From Pilimelia anulata (GTDB lineage Bacteria > Actinomycetota > Actinomycetes > Mycobacteriales > Micromonosporaceae), in the NCBI RefSeq assembly GCF_014647895.1, contig NZ_BMQB01000006.1, positions 186,001 through 250,000 on the forward strand: a DNA stretch of 64,000 nucleotides. Reading direction: 5' to 3'. The position numbers were made by a program, and so were the translations under genes. The stretch's first letter is position 1; each line of letters starts with the position of its first letter. Shown piece after piece: positions 59,167 through 64,000 of this stretch. Under the pieces are notes generated by a model. The model was not told the DNA's origin, did not search any database, and saw nothing but the letters and a program-made list of their open reading frames with translations.

Positions 59167-59185
59167 GCCGGCGGGGCTCGCCGGC
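59167..59185 (+). terminator. Small hairpin in the rpsZ-rpsH gap
   Basis: GCCGGCG pairs with CGCCGGC around GGGCT in the 108-base gap. It may be a pause or processing site. Confidence 0.4.
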
Positions 59186-59265
59186 GGAGCCGGAATTGGC
59201 TATTGCTCTTCGCCGAAGGCCCACCGCTACCGGCGGGAACCGCGGCGAGAAAGGCTGACATTCCC

Positions 59266-59673
59266 ATGACGATGACCGACCCGATCGCAGACATGTTGAC
59301 GCGTCTGCGCAACGCCAACCAGGCGTACCACGACCGGGTGGTGATGCCCTACTCGAAGATCAAGGCCAATGTGGCCGAGGTCCTCAAGATCGAGGGGTAC
59401 ATCACCGCCTGGGCTGTCGAGGAGCCCGAGGAGGGCGTCGTCGGCAAGAAGCTGGTGGTGGACCTGAAGTTCGGCCAGAACCGCGAGCGGAGCCTGGCGG
59501 GCATCCGCCGCGTCTCCAAGCCCGGCCTGCGGGTGTACGCCAAGTCGCAGGAGCTGCCGCGCGTGCTCGGCGGCCTGGGCGTGGCGATCATTTCCACGTC
59601 CCAGGGGCTGCTCACCGACCGGCAGGCCCGCAAGCGAGGGGTGGGCGGGGAAGTCCTCGCCTACGTTTGGTGA
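59266..59673 (+). CDS. rpsH: 30S ribosomal protein S8
   Basis: The 135-residue S8 ([20 protein letters not shown], ending [19 protein letters not shown]) is the usual spc-operon repressor in bacteria. The ATG at 59266 is chosen; in-frame codons upstream are not conserved. Confidence 0.97.
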   Translation: MTMTDPIADMLTRLRNANQAYHDRVVMPYSKIKANVAEVLKIEGYITAWAVEEPEEGVVGKKLVVDLKFGQNRERSLAGIRRVSKPGLRVYAKSQELPRVLGGLGVAIISTSQGLLTDRQARKRGVGGEVLAYVW

Positions 59674-59682
59674 GGAAGATCA

Positions 59683-60225
59683 ATGTCGCGAATCGGACGT
59701 AAGCCGATCCCGGTCCCGGCCGGGGTCGAGGTCACCATCACCGGGCCGACCGTCAAGGTCAAGGGGCCCAAGGGCGAGCTGTCGCACGACGTCGTCGAGC
59801 CGATCACCGTCAGCCGGGCCGAGGATGGCTCGATCGACGTGAACCGGCCGAACGACGAGCGTCGGGCGAAGGAGCGCCACGGCCTGAGCCGTACGCTGAT
59901 CAACAACATGATCGTCGGCGTCACCGAGGGCTACAAGAAGACGCTGGAGATCAACGGCACGGGCTACCGGGTCACGGCCAAGGGCTCGGACCTGGAGTTC
60001 GCGCTCGGCTTCTCGCACCCGGTCGTGGTGACCCCCCCGACGGGGATCACCTTCGCGGTGGAGAAGCCGACCCTGTTCCACATCTCCGGCATCGACAAGC
60101 AGCTCGTCGGCGAGATCGCGGCGAACATCCGCAAGATCCGCCCGCCGGAGCCGTACAAGGGCAAGGGCGTGAAGTACCAGGGCGAGGTCATCCGCCGCAA
60201 GGCCGGAAAGGCAGGTAAGAAGTGA
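59683..60225 (+). CDS. rplF: 50S ribosomal protein L6
   Basis: The 180-residue L6 ([20 protein letters not shown]) has the C-terminal signature [20 protein letters not shown]. Its stop overlaps the rplR GTG. Confidence 0.98.
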   Translation: MSRIGRKPIPVPAGVEVTITGPTVKVKGPKGELSHDVVEPITVSRAEDGSIDVNRPNDERRAKERHGLSRTLINNMIVGVTEGYKKTLEINGTGYRVTAKGSDLEFALGFSHPVVVTPPTGITFAVEKPTLFHISGIDKQLVGEIAANIRKIRPPEPYKGKGVKYQGEVIRRKAGKAGKK

Positions 60226-60617
60226 GCGCCACGCTCCTCAAGCGCCGCAGCGGTGGCGGGGTCGCGGGCAAGCGCCTGGTCGGCAAGGCCCGGCGGCACT
60301 TCCGCGTCCGCAAGCGGATCACCGGTACGGCCGCCCGGCCGCGCCTGGTCGTCACCCGGTCGCTGCGCCAGATCACGGCCCAGATCGTCGACGACTCCGT
60401 GGGCCGTACGCTGGCCTCCGCGTCCTCGCTGGACGCCTCGCTGCGCACCGTCGGTGGCAGCAAGAGCGACCAGGCCACGAAGGTCGGCACCCTGCTGGCC
60501 GAGCGGGCGCAGGCCGCGGGCATCGACCGCGTGGTCTTCGACCGCGGCGGCAACCAGTACGCCGGTCGGATCGCTGCGCTGGCGGATGCCGCCCGCGAAG
60601 CCGGTCTCCAGTTCTAG
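60222..60617 (+). CDS. rplR: 50S ribosomal protein L18
   Basis: The 131-residue L18 ([20 protein letters not shown], then [20 protein letters not shown]) binds 5S rRNA together with L5. It starts at GTG 60222, coupled to rplF. Confidence 0.97.
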   Translation: MSATLLKRRSGGGVAGKRLVGKARRHFRVRKRITGTAARPRLVVTRSLRQITAQIVDDSVGRTLASASSLDASLRTVGGSKSDQATKVGTLLAERAQAAGIDRVVFDRGGNQYAGRIAALADAAREAGLQF

Positions 60618-60646
60618 TCCGTCACGAGTAGGAAGGAAGGCTGCTG

Positions 60647-61270
60647 ATGCCAGGTCAACAGCGCCGTGGCGGCGGGTCCGGTGGCAGCGAGGGTGGTCGC
60701 CGCGACAACCGCCGTGAGGGCGGTCGCGGGAACGCGTCCGCCGAGAAGACCCCGCACCTCGAGCGGGTCGTCGCGATCAACCGTGTCGCGAAGGTCGTCA
60801 AGGGCGGTCGTCGGTTCAGCTTCACCGCCCTGGTGATCGTCGGCGACGGCGACGGCACGGTCGGCGTCGGGTACGGCAAGGCCAAGGAGGTGCCCGCGGC
60901 GATCGCCAAGGGCGTCGAGGTGGCGAAGAAGCACTTCTTCAAGGTGCCGCGGATCGGCGCGACGATCCCGCACCCGGTCCAGGGCGAGGACGCCGCGGGC
61001 GTCGTGCTGCTCAAGCCGGCCTCCGCCGGTACCGGCGTCATCGCCGGTGGCCCGGTGCGTGCCGTGCTGGAGTGCGCCGGCATCCACGACATCCTGTCCA
61101 AGAGCCTCGGCTCGTCGAACCCGATCAACATCGTGCACGCCACGGTCGCCGCGCTGCGGAGCCTGGAGTCGCCCGAGGCGGTCGCGGCGCGTCGTGGCCT
61201 GCCGGTCGAGGATGTGGCCCCGGCCGCGATGCTGCGCGCCAAGGCCGAGGCCGCCGGGGTGGGTGCGTGA
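60647..61270 (+). CDS. rpsE: 30S ribosomal protein S5
   Basis: The 207-residue S5 has a Gly/Arg-rich N-terminus, the double-strand RNA-binding region [20 protein letters not shown] and [20 protein letters not shown]. The stop overlaps the rpmD ATG. Confidence 0.98.
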   Translation: MPGQQRRGGGSGGSEGGRRDNRREGGRGNASAEKTPHLERVVAINRVAKVVKGGRRFSFTALVIVGDGDGTVGVGYGKAKEVPAAIAKGVEVAKKHFFKVPRIGATIPHPVQGEDAAGVVLLKPASAGTGVIAGGPVRAVLECAGIHDILSKSLGSSNPINIVHATVAALRSLESPEAVAARRGLPVEDVAPAAMLRAKAEAAGVGA

Positions 61271-61452
61271 TGGCCCGCCTCAAGGTCACCCAGCTCCGCT
61301 CCGAGATCGGGGCCAAGCACAACCAGCGCGAGAGCCTGCGTTCGCTCGGCCTGAAGCGGATCAATGACGTGGTGGTCAAGGAGGACCGTCCCGAGATTCG
61401 GGGCATGATCTTCAAGGTCAGCCACCTCGTGAAGGTCGAGGAGGTCGAGTAA
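61270..61452 (+). CDS. rpmD: 50S ribosomal protein L30
   Basis: The 60-residue L30 ([20 protein letters not shown]) overlaps rpsE upstream and rplO downstream by one base (TGATG, TAATG). Confidence 0.97.
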   Translation: MARLKVTQLRSEIGAKHNQRESLRSLGLKRINDVVVKEDRPEIRGMIFKVSHLVKVEEVE

Positions 61453-61895
61453 TGACGATCAAGGTCCACCACCTCCGCCCGGCCCCCGGCGCCAAGACCG
61501 CCAAGACCCGGGTGGGTCGCGGCGAGGGCTCCAAGGGCAAGTCGGCCGGGCGCGGTACCAAGGGCACCAAGGCGCGCAAGAACGTCCCCGCGGCGTTCGA
61601 GGGCGGCCAGATGCCGATCCACATGCGGCTGCCGAAGCTGAAGGGCTTCAAGAACCCGTTCCGGGTCACCTTCCAGGTGGTCAACCTGGAGCGGCTCGCG
61701 ACCCTCTTCCCGGAGGGCGGCGAGATCGGCCCGCTGGAGCTGGCCGAGCGCGGCGCGGTCCGGCCGGGTCAGCCGGTGAAGGTCCTCGGCGACGGCGACC
61801 TGAACGGGGTTGCGCTGCAGGTCAGCGCACACGCGTTCAGCGCGTCGGCGAAGGAGAAGATCGGCGCGGCCGGCGGCTCGGTCACCGAGCTGTAG
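61452..61895 (+). CDS. rplO: 50S ribosomal protein L15
   Basis: The 147-residue L15 ([20 protein letters not shown], then [20 protein letters not shown]) is complete. In most bacteria secY follows directly. Here a 48-bp palindrome ends the unit, and two minus-strand genes come before secY. Confidence 0.98.
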   Translation: MTIKVHHLRPAPGAKTAKTRVGRGEGSKGKSAGRGTKGTKARKNVPAAFEGGQMPIHMRLPKLKGFKNPFRVTFQVVNLERLATLFPEGGEIGPLELAERGAVRPGQPVKVLGDGDLNGVALQVSAHAFSASAKEKIGAAGGSVTEL

Positions 61896-61901
61896 TCTTC
61901 C

Positions 61902-61949
61902 TAGCGCGTGGCGGGCAGGCACATCGATGTGCCTGCCCGCCACGCGCTA
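61902..61949. terminator. Perfect 48-bp palindrome after rplO
   Basis: 24-bp arms, starting TAGCGCGTGGCGGGCAGGC, are exact complements with no spacer, centred on ATCGAT. It starts seven bases after the rplO stop. It is the likely end of the S10-spc transcript. Confidence 0.85.
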
Positions 61950-61977
61950 TGGCAACGGTCGAAAAGCGAGTAGAACA

Positions 61978-62011
61978 GTTCTGGCCGCCGAGGCATCTCG
62001 GCGGCCAGAAC
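61978..62011. terminator. Perfect 15-bp hairpin downstream of the minus-strand pair
   Basis: GTTCTGGCCGCCGAG pairs with CTCGGCGGCCAGAAC around GCAT. It lies 46 bases past the stop of the 140-residue secreted protein gene on the minus strand and probably ends that transcript. Confidence 0.8.
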
Positions 62012-62057
62012 GATGTTATTCGGGGCAACCGCCCGGTATTCGTGCGGGGCGGTGGTG

Positions 62058-62480
62058 CTACTTTCCGCAGTTCTGGCGCGTCTCGTTCGAGAAATCGGAG
62101 AGGTACTTGCCGGCGATCCTGCCCTTGACCAGAGTACGGAAAGTATGCGTACCGGTCTTGGCGCAGTTATAGCGGATGTACTGCCAAGTGCCGTTCGCGG
62201 CACCGTCACCCTTCTTTACGGTCTCCCAGCCGAGCCACCGCTTGCGCTGAATCTCGAGGTTGAATCGACCTGCGCACGGCGACCCCGTGGAACGTCCGGA
62301 GCCGACGATCTCGTTGCCGGACCGGTGGGTGTTACCGGCCTCCAAGCCACACGCGCGCAGAATTGCGGCGGCATCACCGGGCGCTGCGGCGTTCGCCGGT
62401 GCATTCACTGTCGCCATGCCGGTGAACACCGTGGCAGTGGTGAGTGCGAACGTTGCGATCCTTCGCATCGGCTTCGTCAT
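62058..62480 (-). CDS. Small secreted four-cysteine protein, unknown
   Basis: The 140-residue product starts MTKPMRRIATFALTTATVFT and has a Sec signal peptide with likely cleavage after ANA (near residue 32). A mature domain of about 108 residues follows, with four cysteines that could form two disulfides, and motifs such as GRFNLEIQRKRWLGWETVKK and GTWQYIRYNCAKTGTHTFRT. The ATG at 62480 is fixed by AGGAG seven bases upstream. That ribosome site overlaps the TAG stop of the preceding neocarzinostatin-like gene, so translation is coupled. I do not recognise the family. Confidence 0.8.
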   Translation of the reverse strand: MTKPMRRIATFALTTATVFTGMATVNAPANAAAPGDAAAILRACGLEAGNTHRSGNEIVGSGRSTGSPCAGRFNLEIQRKRWLGWETVKKGDGAANGTWQYIRYNCAKTGTHTFRTLVKGRIAGKYLSDFSNETRQNCGK

Positions 62481-62490
62481 GACTGAACTC

Positions 62491-62940
62491 CTATCGCTGA
62501 TCGGTGCTGAACGAAAGCTTGGTAACCGCACTGAATTCGTCGTCCTGGTCGACGGTCACCGCCACCAGCACGCACTCCTGGCTGACGGCGCAGTCGATCG
62601 CTACGGGTTCACCCTGGTCATCCGTGCCGTCGAACTTCCTGGACAGGGTGGTGGTGCCGCTGGCGGCGCCCGCTTGGTTCGACACGAGGGTGAGTGGCGC
62701 AGCGGTGGAGCAGACGACGTTGGGTGCCGCCGCGCCGTTGCACTGGAAGACGTCCAGCTCGCTGTCGGCCGGGAAGTCGCTGGTTCGCACGGTCACGGTG
62801 CTTCCGTCCTGCACGGGATTCCCCGGCTGGAAGGAAATCGATGGAGCCGGTGATACTGCCGCGGCAGCACCCTGCTGTAGCGAACCGACGCTGAACAGCG
62901 ATACGGCCGCCGCAGCCGCAATAAGGTACCTCTGCTGCAT
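62491..62940 (-). CDS. Secreted neocarzinostatin-family-like protein
   Basis: The 149-residue product has a signal peptide (MQQRYLIAAAAAVSLFSVGS, cleavage near AAAA at about residue 28). A mature domain of about 120 residues matches the antitumour apoprotein family: PSISFQPGNPVQDGSTVTVR, then LDVFQC with a C-x9-C pair ending VVCSTA, then AGAASGTTTLSRKFDG, and a second close Cys pair in IDCAVSQECVLV. Neocarzinostatin has the same C-x9-C and later C-x4-C disulfides; here the second is C-x5-C. Family members bind enediyne chromophores, but many stand-alone homologues have no known ligand. No biosynthetic genes are nearby. Confidence 0.8.
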   Translation of the reverse strand: MQQRYLIAAAAAVSLFSVGSLQQGAAAAVSPAPSISFQPGNPVQDGSTVTVRTSDFPADSELDVFQCNGAAAPNVVCSTAAPLTLVSNQAGAASGTTTLSRKFDGTDDQGEPVAIDCAVSQECVLVAVTVDQDDEFSAVTKLSFSTDQR

Positions 62941-63536
62941 TACCCCGCCTTTGCTGAAAGAGTGCGTCGCCGGATTGCGATCACAGCTATTTTGTATAGC
63001 TGTAAATCCTTGATCGCATCCGTTGTGTCACCTACCCGACAGCGCAGGGCTGCGCAGTGCCGCAGCGGTTCGGGGTGCTCATTAGCGGCAGCACCCTGCT
63101 GACCAGCCTCAACACGTCATCGGTCGATCCCGGTGGTTACTGGGCGGCGATCCCCGCGAGGCGACCCGAGATTTCGCGGGGTCGCGCCAGCTCCTCGTCG
63201 ATGCGCAACGGGTTCGTGGCGCGAGAGTGCAGCGGCGTCCGCGCGTCGGTGGTCCCGGCGCGTATGGGGGTGGCTGTGGTCGATCGAGGCCGCCGCGCAA
63301 CATGAATGAAATTGATGTTTAGCCTGGTCGTCGCGAGTTGACGGAGGCTGGGGCGGCGGCTGCGCGGCGGGATCGACTAGCATGACGGTCGGTGTCGCCG
63401 ACGATGGGCGATCCGTGCCGGGTCAAGCCGCTCCTCGACGGACCGGCTTGGTACTGTACGGTGCCCGGCAGTCGGTCGACGCTGCCGTGAACCTGCCTGC
63501 CATGGGCGCAGGCATGTACCAACGCAGGAGGAATCG
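62941..63536. other. Intergenic region before secY
   Basis: This roughly 600-bp stretch lies between the divergent neocarzinostatin-like gene and secY. Open frames in it (63057-63383) are Arg/Ala rich with no family match. A TACTGT at 63452-63457 in an otherwise GC-rich context is a candidate -10 for secY. The left 150 bases, with lower GC, should hold the promoter of the minus-strand pair. Confidence 0.4.
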
Positions 63537-64000
63537 TTGCTGTCCGCCTTTGTGAGTGCGTTCCGCACGCCTGACCTGCGCAAGAAAATCTTGTTCACGC
63601 TCGGGATGATCGCGGTCTACCGCCTCGGCGCAACACTGCCGGGCCCGGGTGTCTCCTATGGAAACCTTCAGGAATGCTTGAAGGTTTCGCAGAATGATAC
63701 CAGCGGCGTCTTTACGCTACTGAATTTGTTCTCCGGTGGAGCCCTGCTCTCGCTTTCGATCTTCGCCCTCGGGATCATGCCGTACATCACGGCGTCGATC
63801 ATCCTGCAGTTGCTCACCGTGGTGGTGCCGCGGTTCGAGCAGCTCCGCAAGGAGGGCCAGTCGGGGCAGGCCAAGATCACGCAGTACACCAGATACCTGA
63901 CACTCGGTCTCGCCGTGCTGCAGTCGGCGTCCTTCATCGCGCTGGCCCGCTCCGGCACGATCTTCGGCAACGCCTGCCCGCAGAACGACGCGCGTTTCAC
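63537..64000 (+). CDS. secY: Preprotein translocase subunit SecY (5' part)
   Basis: The frame opens at TTG 63537 with AGGAGG five bases upstream and codes the N-terminus of SecY: LLSAFVSAFRTPDLRKKILF, then GVFTLLNLFSGGALLSLSIF (plug region) and IMPYITASIILQLLTVVVPR. It continues past the window end. A GTG at 63552 is an alternative start. SecY is normally co-transcribed with rplO; here it must use its own promoter. Confidence 0.95.
   Translation, partial: MLSAFVSAFRTPDLRKKILFTLGMIAVYRLGATLPGPGVSYGNLQECLKVSQNDTSGVFTLLNLFSGGALLSLSIFALGIMPYITASIILQLLTVVVPRFEQLRKEGQSGQAKITQYTRYLTLGLAVLQSASFIALARSGTIFGNACPQNDARF

Noticed and set aside
62941..63536. Open frames of 60-90 codons upstream of secY
   Set aside because: Overlapping frames on both strands with Arg/Ala-rich content, no ribosome sites and no family resemblance.

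Overview
The window is about 70 percent or more GC, codes with GTG and TTG starts as freely as ATG, and carries gene orders typical of Actinomycetota (rpmG-hadA-hadB-tRNA-Trp-secE-nusG; rplJ-rplL-rpoB-rpoC; rpsL-rpsG-fusA-tuf; the S10 and spc ribosomal operons; TetR-DUF3107; DUF3152). A filamentous high-GC actinomycete, most likely of the Micromonosporaceae type, is inferred from gene content and not proven.

Left part (1-7.2 kb): TetR and DUF3107 on the minus strand, then a long proline-rich protein, an alpha/beta hydrolase, a DUF3152 putative metallopeptidase and an alkyltransferase-like DNA repair protein on the plus strand. From 7.2 to 20.5 kb lies a reduced respiratory complex I cluster, nuoB-[DUF2252]-nuoC-nuoH-[3.1 kb insert]-nuoI-J-K-L-M-N. 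nuoA, nuoD, nuoE, nuoF and nuoG are absent, and nuoC overlaps nuoH directly. The insert starts after a perfect 30-bp hairpin and holds a frameshifted small gene, a broken WhiJ-type regulator set (small protein, truncated DUF6879, HTH-DUF5753 pseudogene) and an orphan, decaying type I-E-like CRISPR array flanked by 42-bp direct repeats.

Middle part (20.5-31.5 kb): htpX, an MFS transporter, then a 2.55-kb decayed integrative element between two 19-bp copies of the 3' end of yajQ. It carries an integrase remnant, a fic gene and a cluster of TTCAGGTTT-type sites. After it come yajQ, tRNA-Tyr, small membrane or secreted proteins, a DUF4304-like gene, an (CAGCCGC)11 repeat, a large GGDEF-EAL protein, tRNA-Thr and tRNA-Met.

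Right part (31.5-64 kb): the information-processing superoperons. They run rpmG, hadA-hadB, tRNA-Trp, secE, nusG, rplA (with rplK missing from its usual place), rplJ, rplL, doxX-like (minus), rpoB, rpoC, two membrane proteins, rpsL-rpsG-fusA-tuf, and rpsJ through rplO. Between rplO and secY, normally adjacent, lie two minus-strand secreted proteins, one with the cysteine pattern and sequence features of the neocarzinostatin apoprotein family, after a 48-bp perfect palindrome. secY starts at 63537 and runs off the window. The leaders of the rpsL and rpsJ operons share an identical 29-nt element. Long perfect hairpins without U-tracts end many transcription units.
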